From positions 248,001 to 312,000 of the forward strand of contig JADKBZ010000009.1 of assembly GCA_016714815.1 (NCBI GenBank): a stretch of 64,000 nucleotides of DNA. Direction: 5' to 3'. Positions within the stretch are counted from its first letter, which is position 1, and each line of letters opens with the position of its first letter. Source of the DNA: Holophagales bacterium. Lineage in GTDB: Bacteria > Acidobacteriota > Thermoanaerobaculia > UBA5066. The translations under genes were made by a program, and so were the position numbers. Below, piece after piece: positions 13,978 through 23,527 of this stretch. The notes beneath the pieces were generated by a model that searched no databases, was not told the DNA's origin, and saw only the letters and a program-made list of their open reading frames with translations.

Positions 13978-16900
13978 TCAGGCGGCGTCGCCCTGGGGCG
14001 GGAGGGCCTTCTCGATGCCGACCGCCTTCAGGTACATGTAGTAGAGGAGCGGGATGACGACGAGCGTCAGCGCCGTCGCCACGACGACGCCCGCGATGAG
14101 CGCGACGGCGAGCCCCTGGAAGATCGGGTCGAGGAGGATGACGCCGCCGCCCACGACGAGCGCGAGGGCGGTGAGGACGATCGGCCGGAAGCGGACGGCG
14201 CCCGCCCGGATGACCGCGTCCTCGAGCTTCTCGCCCATCTCCAGCTCGAGGTTGATGAAGTCGACGAGGAGGATGGAGTTGCGGACGATGATCCCCGCGA
14301 GCGCGATGAAGCCGATCATCGACGTCGCGGTGAAGAAGATGCCGAAGAGGCCGTGCGCAGGCAGGATGCCGATGAGAGTCAGCGGGATCGGCGCCATGAT
14401 GATGAGCGGCGTGACGAAGCTCTTGAACCAGCCGACGACGAGGAAGTAGATCAGGACGAGGACGGCCGCGAAGGCGATCCCCATGTCGCGGAAGACCTCG
14501 TACGTGATGTGCCACTCGCCGTCCCACTTCATGGCGTACTTCGTCGAGTCGGTCGGGAGCGTCGTCGACATGACCGTGAGCGGGGATCCGTCGGGCGACT
14601 TCAGCGCCTCCACCTTGCCGCCCATGTCGAGGATCCCGTAGACCGGGGCCTCGGCGACCCCCGCCATCTCGGCGAGGACGTAGGTCACCGGCTGCAGGTT
14701 CTTGTGGTAGATGAACCGCTCGCTCTTCGTCTCCACGACGGTCACGAGCTCGCGGAGCGGGACGAGGCGACCGGTGCCGCCGTGGACGGTGGTCTGGAGG
14801 AGCCCGTCGAGGCTGGAGCGCTGCGCGCGGTCGAGGCGGAGGACGATCGGGACCGGGTTGCGCGAGTTCTCGTCGCGCAGGAGGCCCGCCTCGGCGCCGT
14901 TCAGGGCGACGCGGAGGGTCCGGGTGACGACCTCGGGGGTGACGCCGGCGCGGGTCGCCTTCTCGCGGTCGACGACGAGCTCGACCTTCGGCGCCTCGTC
15001 CTCGACGAGCCAGTCGACGTCGACGACGCCGGGGGTCTCCTCGAAGATCTTCTTCACCTGGCCCGCGAGACCGATCCGCTTCTCCATGTCGGGGCCGTAG
15101 ATCTCGGCGACCATCGTGGAGAGGACGGGCGGCCCGGGCGGCACTTCCGTGACCTTGAGGTTCGCGCCGTGGCTCTTCGCGATCGGCAGGAGGAGCGTCC
15201 TCACGTCCTTGGCGAAGGTGTGGCTGTCCCGTTTGCGCTGGTCCTTCGGGAGGAGGTTGACCTGGAGGTCGGCGACGAGGGGGCCGGACCGGAGGAAGTA
15301 GTGCCGGACGAGGCCGTTGAAGTTGAACGGGGCGGAGGTGCCGACGTAGACCTGCACGTCGGAGACCTCGGGGAGCTTCCTCACCTCGAGGGCGAGGTCC
15401 CGCGCGACGGAGTTCGTCGCCTCGAGCGTCGTCCTCTCGGGCATGTCGACGACGACCTGGATCTCGCTCTTGTTGTCGTACGGGAGCATCTTGACCTTGG
15501 CGATCTTGAAGTAGACGAGCGACATCGAGAGGAGGAGGAGGACGGCGACGGCGCCGACGAGGGCCCAGCTCTTCGCGGGGCTCTGAAGAAGCGGCGTGAA
15601 CAGCTTCTGGTAGAAGCGGTGGAGCTTGTCTTCCTGGTGCGTCTCGGCGTGCCCTTCGAAGCTCGCCTTGCCGGCGTGCTCCTCGGCGTACTTGCGGAAG
15701 AGCTTGAACGTCAGCCACGGGGAGACGACGAAGGCGACGAAGAGGGAGAAGATCATCGCGGCCGAGGCGTTGATCGGGATCGGCCGCATGTACGGCCCCA
15801 TGAGGCCCGAGACGAACGCGAGCGGGAGGAGGGCGCCGACGACGGCGAACGTCGCGAGGATCGTCGGGTTGCCGACCTCGTCGACGGCGTAGATCGTCGT
15901 CAGGCGCGGCGGGCCCCAGCCCAGCTCGTAGTGCCGGTGGATGTTCTCGACGACGACGATGGCGTCGTCGACGAGGATGCCGATCGCGAAGATGAGCGCG
16001 AAGAGCGTGACACGGTTCAGCGTGTAGCCGAAGAGGTACGACGATGCGAGCGTGAGAGCGAGCGTCATGGGAACGGCGACGAGGACGACGATCGCCTCGC
16101 GCCGGCCCAGGAAGAGGGCCATCAGGAGGACGACCGAGAGCGTCGCGAGCGCCATGTGGAAAATGAGCTCGTTCGACTTCTCGTCGGCCGTGTGGCCGTA
16201 GTCGCGCGTCTTCGTGAGGGTGACGTTCGAGGGGATGACCTTCCCCTTCAGCCCCGCGACGACCTTGTCGAGGTCCTCGACGAGCTCGACCGCGTTCGTC
16301 CCGGGCTTCTTGGCGACGGAGACCGTGACGGCGGCGGTGTCGGCGCCGGCCGGGAGGCCGCGGTGGGCCGCGCCCGGGCCAGCCAGCATCCAGACGTACT
16401 GCGACGGCTCGTCGGCGCCGTCGGAGACGGTCGCGACGTCGCGGAGGAAGACGGGGCGGCCGTTCCAGACGGCGACGACCGCGCCTCCGACCTCGTCGGC
16501 GTTGCGGAAGAGGGAGCCGACCTCCACCTGGGTCTCGGTGTTCGCCGTGGCGAAGCTCCCGGCGGGGAGGCGCCAGTTCGCTCCGGAGAGGGCCATGTAG
16601 GCCTGCAGGAGGGAGACCTGGTGCGCGGCGAGGCGGTCGCGGTCGAAGGTGACCTTGAGGGCGCGCTTCTCGCCGCCGAGGACGGTCACCTGCGCGACGC
16701 GCGGGTGCTTCGTCAGCTCGACCTTCAGCTCCTCGGCGACCTGCTTGAGCTGCATCGGCGAGGCGTCTGCGGACCAGAGGGTGTAGGCGAGGACCGGGAC
16801 GTCGTCGATGCCGCGGGAGACGACGAGCGGCGGCATGGCGCCGGCGGGCAGCTCGGCGGACTTCTCCTGGAGCTTCGTGTGGACCCGGACCGCGGCCTGG

Positions 16901-17304
16901 TCGGGGTCGGTCCCGACCATGAAGCGGACGATGATCATCCCGCCCGAGGGCTGCGTCGTGGAGTAGACGTACTCGACGTTCGGGATCTCGTAGATCGCCT
17001 TCTCGAGGGGCGACGTCAGGCGGCGCTCGACTTCGAGGGCCGTGGCGCCGGGCATCCCGAGGAAGACGTCGATCATCGGGACCTTGATCTGCGGCTCCTC
17101 CTCGCGCGGCGTCACCATCACGGCGAAGGCGCCGACGAGGAGCGAGAAGACGACGAGGAGCGGGGTGAGCTTCGACTCGAGGAAGGCCTTGGCGATCCGC
17201 CCGGAGGCGCCGACGGGGCGGCGCGTCATCTTCAGGCGAAGCGCCTCCCTCTTGGTTTCCTCGATCGACGCCTTGTGACCGGCGTCGCCCGTGGGCTCGC
17301 TCAC
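13978..17304 (-). CDS. RND-superfamily efflux permease (AcrB/CusA type)
   Basis: 1108 residues, the usual size for an RND pump. After a soluble N-terminus comes the first helix (LTPLLVVFSLLVGAFAVMV), the PN1 motif region MPGATALEVERRLTSPLE, and a TM4 segment with paired Asp (GILVDDAIVVVEN) that forms the proton relay. The repeat half ends with helices around FIALAGIIVRNSILLVDF. A GTG start overlaps the stop of the MFP gene (GTGA). With the downstream periplasmic-adaptor and TolC genes it forms a tripartite pump. Substrate is not evident; no Met cluster typical of CusA is seen. The ArsR link suggests a metal, metalloid or sulfur compound. Confidence 0.93.
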   Translation of the reverse strand: MSEPTGDAGHKASIEETKREALRLKMTRRPVGASGRIAKAFLESKLTPLLVVFSLLVGAFAVMVTPREEEPQIKVPMIDVFLGMPGATALEVERRLTSPLEKAIYEIPNVEYVYSTTQPSGGMIIVRFMVGTDPDQAAVRVHTKLQEKSAELPAGAMPPLVVSRGIDDVPVLAYTLWSADASPMQLKQVAEELKVELTKHPRVAQVTVLGGEKRALKVTFDRDRLAAHQVSLLQAYMALSGANWRLPAGSFATANTETQVEVGSLFRNADEVGGAVVAVWNGRPVFLRDVATVSDGADEPSQYVWMLAGPGAAHRGLPAGADTAAVTVSVAKKPGTNAVELVEDLDKVVAGLKGKVIPSNVTLTKTRDYGHTADEKSNELIFHMALATLSVVLLMALFLGRREAIVVLVAVPMTLALTLASSYLFGYTLNRVTLFALIFAIGILVDDAIVVVENIHRHYELGWGPPRLTTIYAVDEVGNPTILATFAVVGALLPLAFVSGLMGPYMRPIPINASAAMIFSLFVAFVVSPWLTFKLFRKYAEEHAGKASFEGHAETHQEDKLHRFYQKLFTPLLQSPAKSWALVGAVAVLLLLSMSLVYFKIAKVKMLPYDNKSEIQVVVDMPERTTLEATNSVARDLALEVRKLPEVSDVQVYVGTSAPFNFNGLVRHYFLRSGPLVADLQVNLLPKDQRKRDSHTFAKDVRTLLLPIAKSHGANLKVTEVPPGPPVLSTMVAEIYGPDMEKRIGLAGQVKKIFEETPGVVDVDWLVEDEAPKVELVVDREKATRAGVTPEVVTRTLRVALNGAEAGLLRDENSRNPVPIVLRLDRAQRSSLDGLLQTTVHGGTGRLVPLRELVTVVETKSERFIYHKNLQPVTYVLAEMAGVAEAPVYGILDMGGKVEALKSPDGSPLTVMSTTLPTDSTKYAMKWDGEWHITYEVFRDMGIAFAAVLVLIYFLVVGWFKSFVTPLIIMAPIPLTLIGILPAHGLFGIFFTATSMIGFIALAGIIVRNSILLVDFINLELEMGEKLEDAVIRAGAVRFRPIVLTALALVVGGGVILLDPIFQGLAVALIAGVVVATALTLVVIPLLYYMYLKAVGIEKALPPQGDAA

Positions 17305-18407
17305 TTCTTCACCTCACCCGAGACCTGACCGCGGACCTCCGCGCCGTCGGCGGGGGCCGCCGAGAGGCCGACGAGGAGCTCCTCGCCCCCCTTGAGGCCC
17401 GAGAGGACCTCGACGACGTCGCCGTCGCGCGATCCGAGCGTCACGGCGCGGGTCCGCGCCTTGCCCTGGTCGTCCTTCAGGACGACGAGGCTCATGCCGC
17501 CCTGCTGAAGGACGGACGAGGCGGGGACGACGACGGCCTTGCGGCGGCCCGTCTCGAGGACGGCGCGCCCGGAGACGCCGGTCGGAACGAGCGCTCCGCC
17601 GACGTCGACCTTCGCCGTGAAGGAGTGGCTGGCCGGGTCGGCGCCCGGGGACATCTCCACGACGCGGCCCGGAAGCGGCTTTGCTCCGGGCGTCGCGTCG
17701 AGCGTCACGAGGAGAGTGGTGCCGATCGCGAGCTTCGAGGCGGCGACGAGGCTCTCGGGGACGGAGAGGACGAGCCGGCGGCCGGCCGTCGACTCGATCA
17801 TGACGAGGGGGCGGCCCGGGGCGGCGAGGTCGCCCGGCTCGACCATCTTCTTCGCGACGCGCCCGGCGAAGGGGGCGACGACGCGCGATTCCTTCGCGAC
17901 GGAGGAGGCGGCCCCGACGGCGCCCGTCGCCTGCTCGACGGCCCCCCTGGCCTGCTCGTACTGCATCCGGGCCATGTCGAGCTCGAGCTCGGAGGCCGAG
18001 CCGGACTTCTGGAGGGCCTGGAAGCGCTGGTAGTTCCGCTCGGCCAGGGCGAACCCGGCCTTGGCCTGCGCGAGCGCGCCGCGGGCCTGCGACTCCTGCC
18101 CCTGGGCGGTGGCGGGGTCGATCTCGACGAGGAGCTGGCCCTGGGCCACGAGGTCGCCCTCCTTCACGGGGACGGCGACGACGGACGCCATGACGCGGCT
18201 GCTCACCATGGCGGACTTGCCCGCCTCGACGGTGCCGGAGAGCTCGATGCGCTGGGGCAGCTCGCGCGATTCGGCCTTCGCGAGGGAGGCGGAGACGGGG
18301 TCGGGGGTGGCGACGTCGCCGGCCTTGTGCCCGCCGCCGCAGGCGGTGAGCGCGAGCGCGCCGGCCACGGTGAGGGTGACGAGGGAAACGGTTTTCCGGG
18401 AAGTCAT
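17301..18407 (-). CDS. Periplasmic adaptor (membrane fusion) lipoprotein of the RND pump
   Basis: 368 residues starting at an ATG with GGAGG upstream. It has a lipoprotein signal (lipobox LALTAC, residues about 18-23). A barrel-sandwich half with MVSSRVMASVVAVPVKEGD follows, then an alpha-hairpin rich in Ala/Gln/Glu (about 100-165), the second lipoyl half (APFAGRVAKKMVEPGD), and beta-barrel and membrane-proximal domains. This is the HlyD/AcrA family order. It bridges the RND permease and the TolC-like channel. The gene is placed between them, 65 bases after tolC and overlapping the RND gene. Confidence 0.93.
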   Translation of the reverse strand: MTSRKTVSLVTLTVAGALALTACGGGHKAGDVATPDPVSASLAKAESRELPQRIELSGTVEAGKSAMVSSRVMASVVAVPVKEGDLVAQGQLLVEIDPATAQGQESQARGALAQAKAGFALAERNYQRFQALQKSGSASELELDMARMQYEQARGAVEQATGAVGAASSVAKESRVVAPFAGRVAKKMVEPGDLAAPGRPLVMIESTAGRRLVLSVPESLVAASKLAIGTTLLVTLDATPGAKPLPGRVVEMSPGADPASHSFTAKVDVGGALVPTGVSGRAVLETGRRKAVVVPASSVLQQGGMSLVVLKDDQGKARTRAVTLGSRDGDVVEVLSGLKGGEELLVGLSAAPADGAEVRGQVSGEVKK

Positions 18408-18472
18408 GCGAGCCTCCGTGCTCTTCTTGGTCTTCTCTGGTGTCTGGGCGGGGAGGAGGGTGTCGGGCGCGC

Positions 18473-19807
18473 TCACGGGACCGCCGTCTCCGGGGCCTTG
18501 CCGGCCTTCACTGCGAGGCGGAGCGCCGTCGCGTGGGCGTCGGCGCGGGCGACGAGCTCGCGCGTCTCGGCCTCCCTGCGGGCGGTCGCCGCGTCGAGGA
18601 GGTCGATCGTCTTCACGACGCCGCTCTTGAAGCGCTCGTCGGTGATCCGCTCGCTCTCGCGGGCGGACTCGAGCGCCTTGACGGCGGTGGCGTGCCGGGC
18701 GCGGGCGGTCGCCGCCTCTTCGTACGCCTGCCTCACCTCGAGGGCGACGCCGTCGGCGAACCGGGCGACGTCCTCGCGGCCGGCGCGGGCATCCGCGCGG
18801 GCGGCGGCGACGGCCGCCTTGTCGGCTCCGCCCTGGAAGAGGTTCATCGCGGCGAAGGCCATGACCGTTCCGGCCGAGCCGCTCGCCCCGAAGAGGTTCT
18901 TGTCGTGGAGGTCCCACCGGGCGGAGACCCCGACCTTCGGCCACCAGGCGGCCTTCTTCACCTTCTCCTCGAGCTCGCCGGCCCGCAGAAGGCTCTTCGC
19001 CGCGGCGAGGTCCTTCCGGGAAGCCGCCGAGGCGACCCAAAAGGCGGCGTCGCCGTCGAGGGGCTTCGGGCCGGGGAGAGGCGCGAGCTGCCAGGTCGAG
19101 TCCTGCGCGACGCCGATCCGGAAGGCGAGGTTCGCGTTCGCGACCCGGGCCTTCCCCTTCGCGTCCTCGAGCAGGTCCTCGACGCGCGCCAGCTCCACCT
19201 CGGCCCGGAGGAGCTCGGAGCGGACGAGCATTCCCTGCCCGACGTAGCTCTTCGCGAGCTCCACGTGGGCCTTCACGGTGTCGCGGGACTTTGCGAGGAG
19301 AGAGACGAACTCTTCCGCCTGGGCGAGCATCACCCACGCCTCGCCCGCGGCGAGGGCGGCGCTGTCGGCGGCCCAGGACGTCTGGCTGCCGGCGGCCTCG
19401 GCGGCGCTCCTGGCCTGATCGATCCGGCCGGAGAGCTCGCCGCCCGTGAAGAGCGGGACCGTCGCCTCCGCGCGCGTGATCGCCGTCCCCGACCAGCCCG
19501 GCTCGTTCGGGTCGCTCGTCATGAAGGCGGGAAAGGAGAACTCCTGCCGGTTCATCATCAGCGCGAACGACTCGGCGGGGGAATCGGTCCGGATGTAGGT
19601 CTCCGAGAGCGTCAGGGAAGGGAGCCTGTGGGCCGACGCCTGGTTCACGCGGGCCGCCGCCGCCTCCTGCCGGGCCTTTGCCGCGGTCACTTCGCGGGCG
19701 CCGCCCCGGGCCCGGCTCATCGCCTCCCCGAGCGAGATCGGCTCGTCCGCGCGGGCGACGCCCGAGGCCACGAGCCCCAGGACCGCCGCCACCACTCCGT
19801 ATCGCAT
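18473..19807 (-). CDS. TolC-family outer-membrane efflux channel
   Basis: 444 residues with a signal peptide (cleavage near ARADEPI). Two OEP repeats are visible, each with long Ala/Glu/Arg-rich helices (about 30-75, 150-210, 250-290, 330-430) and short strand pairs such as LTLSETYIRTDSP and WPKVGVSARWDLHD. This is the first gene of the efflux operon. A strong AAGGAGGAG lies 3 bases before the ATG, and a consensus-like promoter with an operator lies upstream. It provides the outer-membrane exit duct for the RND pump. Confidence 0.92.
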   Translation of the reverse strand: MRYGVVAAVLGLVASGVARADEPISLGEAMSRARGGAREVTAAKARQEAAAARVNQASAHRLPSLTLSETYIRTDSPAESFALMMNRQEFSFPAFMTSDPNEPGWSGTAITRAEATVPLFTGGELSGRIDQARSAAEAAGSQTSWAADSAALAAGEAWVMLAQAEEFVSLLAKSRDTVKAHVELAKSYVGQGMLVRSELLRAEVELARVEDLLEDAKGKARVANANLAFRIGVAQDSTWQLAPLPGPKPLDGDAAFWVASAASRKDLAAAKSLLRAGELEEKVKKAAWWPKVGVSARWDLHDKNLFGASGSAGTVMAFAAMNLFQGGADKAAVAAARADARAGREDVARFADGVALEVRQAYEEAATARARHATAVKALESARESERITDERFKSGVVKTIDLLDAATARREAETRELVARADAHATALRLAVKAGKAPETAVP

Positions 19808-19852
19808 GTCTCCTCCTTGCCGAAGGGGGCCCGAATCGGTCCCCTATGTGTG

Positions 19853-19891
19853 ACTATATGTAAATATAGTTATAGATCGGATTCTTGTCAA
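19853..19891 (-). promoter_or_regulatory. Efflux-operon promoter with palindromic operator over the -10
   Basis: On the minus strand TTGACA (19891-19886), 17 bases and TATATT (19868-19863) make a near-perfect sigma70 promoter. A perfect dyad ACTATAT-GTAA-ATATAGT (19853-19870) covers the -10. Aligned with the arsR promoter from CTATATT onward, 13 of 17 bases agree, so the same ArsR protein probably represses both. Confidence 0.8.
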
Positions 19892-20038
19892 GGCCTCGCG
19901 ATTCGCGGGTTCGGGAACCCCTGGTCCAGGTGTCGGTCCCGGGCCTTCCGGGCCCGGAGTGGGGAAACGCCTCATTGTGCGCCCGTGCCGGGACGCCGGA
20001 ACGGGCGAGCGACTAACATCGGCTCCGCCGGGAGGGAA

Positions 20039-23000
20039 ATGAGGAGCGACGAAATCGCGGCGGGCGGAGGGACGGACCGCTACCGTCGCCAGAGGCGCAC
20101 CCAGGATGCGACGTACGCGATTGCTCAGGCGGTGACGTCGAGCGAGGGGCTGGACGACCTCTTCGCGCGGATCCACCGGATCGTCGCGGGGCTGATGGAG
20201 GCGCGCAACCTCTACATCGCCCTCCTCGACGAAGTCTCGGGCAATCTCACCTTTCCCTACTTCCGCGACGAGATCGACGCGGAGCCTCCCGCGGGGCCGG
20301 TTCCGGTGGGCAGAGGCCTCACGGGCTACGTCCTCCGGAAGGGGGAGCCCCTCCTCGCCTCGCCGGAGGTCTTCGACGCCCTCGTGACCCGGGGCGAGGT
20401 GGAGCCGATCGGAGCCCCGTCGATCGACTGGCTGGGCGTGCCCCTCCGGGCGGGCGAAAGGACGATCGGAGTCCTGGCGGTCCAGAGCTACGCCGGGAAT
20501 CTCCGGTACGGCGAGGAGGACCAGGCGCTCCTCGGTTTCGTCTCTTCCCAGGTGGCCCTCGCCATCGAGCGCCGGCGGGCGGACGAAGCGCTGCGGCAGA
20601 GCGAGCGGCGTCTGCGCGCGCTCCTCGAAGCGCTCCCGGACCTCCTTTTCGTACTCGGCAGGGACGGGCGCTACCTCGCGGTTCACGCCGCACGGCCCGA
20701 GACGCTCGCCGCGCCGCGCGAGACCCTCCTTCAGACCTCGGTGCCGGAGGCACTCCCTGAGGCGGCGGCCACGGCCTGGATGGAGGCCATCGGCCGCTGC
20801 CTCGCCGGCGGCGGGACGCAGGTCATCGAATACGCCCTCGACGTCCCGGCGGGCCGGCGGGTGTTCGAGGGGCGGATCGTCGCGCACGACGCCGACTCGG
20901 TCCTCTCGCTCGTCCGGGACGTGACCGAATCGGCCGAGTGGGAAAGGGCGCTCCACGAGCGCGAGCGCGAGCTCAAGCGCCTGACCGACAACATGCTCGA
21001 CGTCATTGCCGAAACGGACCTGACGGGCGTCATCCGGTTCGCGACGCCGTCGTACGAGGGGGCGACGGGCTGGTCGCCGACGGAGCTGCTGGGCCACAAC
21101 GCCTTCTCGTTCATCCATCCCGACGACGCCGACCGGGTCCGCGAGGAGCTCGGCCGTACGGCCCGAAGGTCCGGCCGGGCATCGTCCACCTATCGCTTTC
21201 GCAGGAAGGACGGCAGCTGGCTCTGGTCCGACTCCCTCGCCACGCTCGCGAGGGCCGAGGACGGCGAGCCGGCGGGTCTCGTCATCACGAGCCGGGACGT
21301 GACGGCGAGAAAGCGGGACGAGGAGGTCGTCGCGCTCCTGCACGAGACGGAGCGGAGCCTTCTCCGACGGGAGAGTCTCGAAACGATCCTGGCGCGCATC
21401 TGCTCGCGCGTGGCGGACCTTTTCGCATTTCCCGCCGTCTGGATCGGCCTCAAGGAGCCGGACGGCAGGATCCAGCCCCGGGCGGTGGCCGGGGAGGCGG
21501 CGGGGTTCGTCACGAAGTCGACCTTCCGCTGGGACGACGCCCCGGAAGGGCGCGGGCCGTCCGGAGAGGCGGTGAGGACGGGTCGCCAGCAGCTCGTCCA
21601 GGCGCTCGAGGATCCGAGGGTGGCCCCGTGGAAGGGCTCGGCGGCGGAGTGGGGCCTCCACGCGGCGCTCGCGGTGCCGCTCGTGGCGAGCGACCGGGTC
21701 CTCGGCGTTCTCTCGTGCTATGCCGGGAAGGCCGGAGCGTTCGACGAGGCGACGGTGGCGCCGATCGCGAGGTTTGCCGACCAGGTCGCCCTTTCGCTCG
21801 TGGAAGCCGAGCAGCTGGACCGGATCGAGCTCCAGACGGCGGCCCTCGAAGCGACGGCGAACGCCGTCGTGATCACCGGCCGCGACGGCCGGGTCGAGTG
21901 GGTCAACCGCGCCTTCTCCGACCTGACCGGTTTCGGCCTCGAGGACGTCCGGGGGGAGACTCCCCGCAAGCTGAAGTCGGGCATCCAGAGCGAGTTCTAC
22001 TACGAGAAGATGTGGGAGACGATCCTGGGCGGCAACGTCTGGCGCGGGGAGCTGTACAACCGGCGCAAGGACGGAACCATCTACGTCGAGGAGCAGACGA
22101 TCACGCCCGTCACCGGAACCGACGGCTCGATCCGCCACTTCGTCTCGGTGAAGCAGGACGTCACGCAGCGGAGGAAGAACGAGGAACGGATCCGCTACCT
22201 CGCCCTCCACGACCCGCTCACCGACCTGGGGAACCGCCGCTCCGTGGAGGAGAGCCTCGAGCGCGTCGTCGCGCGCGCCCGACGCGGCACGCCCGGTTCG
22301 ATCGTCCTCCTCGACCTGGACCATTTCAAGGTCGTCAACGACACCCTCGGCCACGCGGCGGGGGACACCGTTCTCGTCGAGCTCGCGCGTCTCCTCGGGA
22401 CGCTCCGAAGGCCGGGGGACGAGATCGCCCGCATCGGAGGCGACGAGTTCGTCCTCGTCCTCGAAGGGATTCCCGGGGAGGCGGGGCGCATGGTGGCCGA
22501 GCGGATCCGGCAGGCGATCCACGAGCACCGGTTCGAGGTCGGCGGCCGGCGATTCGACCTCGGAGCCAGCGTGGGGGTCGTTCCGATCGACGGCCGCCTC
22601 GGCGCCGCCGCCCTCCTCGCCCTCGCCGATTCGGCGCTCTACTCGGCCAAGGAGCGGGGCCGGAACCGGGTCGTTCTCGTCGACGCGTCGACCTCGCCGA
22701 CCCCGCTCTCGGAAGCGAGCGGCTGGGCTTCCCGCGTCAAGGACGCCCTGCGCGACCGGCGATTCGTCCTCGCCTACCAGCCGATCTTCCGCCTCGAGAC
22801 GGGCCGTGCCGCCCACTACGAGGCGCTCCTCAGGCTCCGGGACGACTCCGGAGACCTCGTGGCGCCGGGGGTCTTCCTTCCGGCCGCCGAGCAGTTCGGG
22901 CTCCTTCCGCAGCTCGACAACTGGGTCGTGGGCGAGGTCCTGGCGCTCCTGAAGAGGTGCCCGAACGTGGAGGTCTTCGTCAACCTCTCGGGCGCGAGCC

Positions 23001-23455
23001 TCGGAGAGGAAGGGCACCTCCTCTCGCTGGAGGAGCGGATCCGCGAGAGCGGCATCGGACGGGGGCGCCTCGCGTTCGAGGTGACGGAGACGACTGCCGT
23101 CCGGGACATGATCGCCGCGCGGGAGTGGATGCGGCGCCTCAGGGACCTGGGTTGCCGCTTTGCCCTCGACGACTTCGGAATCGGCTTCTCCTCCTTCTCC
23201 TACCTGCAAAGCCTGCCGGCCGACTACGTGAAGATCGACGGCTCCTTCATCCGGGATCTCGACACGAACCTCGCCAACCAGGCCCTCGTCCGGGCGATCG
23301 ACACGGTCGCCCACACGCTCGGCAAGGAGACGATCGCCGAGCAGGTCGAGAACCTCGGGTCGGTGACGATCCTCCGGGAGCTCGGCGTGGAATACGGTCA
23401 GGGCTTCGCGCTCGGCGAGCCGGGGCCGGACCTGCTGCCGGACCCGGACGACTGA
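20039..23455 (+). CDS. GAF-PAS-PAS-GAF-PAS-GGDEF-EAL cyclic-di-GMP enzyme
   Basis: 1138 residues, no membrane helix. Order: GAF (about 35-175), PAS (185-290), PAS (310-430), GAF (440-590), PAS (600-715), GGDEF (720-885), EAL (900-1130). The cyclase motif GGDEF (near residue 801) is intact, with an RPGD product-inhibition site five residues before it. The phosphodiesterase half keeps EALLR, VNLSG, FEVTET, DDFGIGFSS and KIDGSF, so both activities look possible. The start ATG at 20039 follows GGGAGGG closely. It reads alone, with a TAACAT -10-like box at 20014. Sensory input is cytosolic (small ligand or redox through GAF/PAS). Confidence 0.93.
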   Translation: MRSDEIAAGGGTDRYRRQRRTQDATYAIAQAVTSSEGLDDLFARIHRIVAGLMEARNLYIALLDEVSGNLTFPYFRDEIDAEPPAGPVPVGRGLTGYVLRKGEPLLASPEVFDALVTRGEVEPIGAPSIDWLGVPLRAGERTIGVLAVQSYAGNLRYGEEDQALLGFVSSQVALAIERRRADEALRQSERRLRALLEALPDLLFVLGRDGRYLAVHAARPETLAAPRETLLQTSVPEALPEAAATAWMEAIGRCLAGGGTQVIEYALDVPAGRRVFEGRIVAHDADSVLSLVRDVTESAEWERALHERERELKRLTDNMLDVIAETDLTGVIRFATPSYEGATGWSPTELLGHNAFSFIHPDDADRVREELGRTARRSGRASSTYRFRRKDGSWLWSDSLATLARAEDGEPAGLVITSRDVTARKRDEEVVALLHETERSLLRRESLETILARICSRVADLFAFPAVWIGLKEPDGRIQPRAVAGEAAGFVTKSTFRWDDAPEGRGPSGEAVRTGRQQLVQALEDPRVAPWKGSAAEWGLHAALAVPLVASDRVLGVLSCYAGKAGAFDEATVAPIARFADQVALSLVEAEQLDRIELQTAALEATANAVVITGRDGRVEWVNRAFSDLTGFGLEDVRGETPRKLKSGIQSEFYYEKMWETILGGNVWRGELYNRRKDGTIYVEEQTITPVTGTDGSIRHFVSVKQDVTQRRKNEERIRYLALHDPLTDLGNRRSVEESLERVVARARRGTPGSIVLLDLDHFKVVNDTLGHAAGDTVLVELARLLGTLRRPGDEIARIGGDEFVLVLEGIPGEAGRMVAERIRQAIHEHRFEVGGRRFDLGASVGVVPIDGRLGAAALLALADSALYSAKERGRNRVVLVDASTSPTPLSEASGWASRVKDALRDRRFVLAYQPIFRLETGRAAHYEALLRLRDDSGDLVAPGVFLPAAEQFGLLPQLDNWVVGEVLALLKRCPNVEVFVNLSGASLGEEGHLLSLEERIRESGIGRGRLAFEVTETTAVRDMIAAREWMRRLRDLGCRFALDDFGIGFSSFSYLQSLPADYVKIDGSFIRDLDTNLANQALVRAIDTVAHTLGKETIAEQVENLGSVTILRELGVEYGQGFALGEPGPDLLPDPDD

Positions 23456-23527
23456 GGCCCGGGTTCGGGCTCCGCCCCTAGAATCGAACGTTTCCCGGGC
23501 CGACGGCCCGGGCTCAAGGAGAGCGGC

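Noticed and set aside
13927..17328. A plus-strand open frame of more than 1100 codons opposite the RND gene
   Set aside because: It is the antisense shadow of a well-recognised RND permease in high-GC DNA; its composition (Asp/Glu/Arg-rich, no domain) is typical of such shadows.
18440..20038. An N-terminal extension of the GGDEF-EAL protein back to 18440
   Set aside because: It lies antisense to tolC and reads as low-complexity shadow; the GAF domain begins soon after the ATG at 20039, which has a GGGAGGG site.
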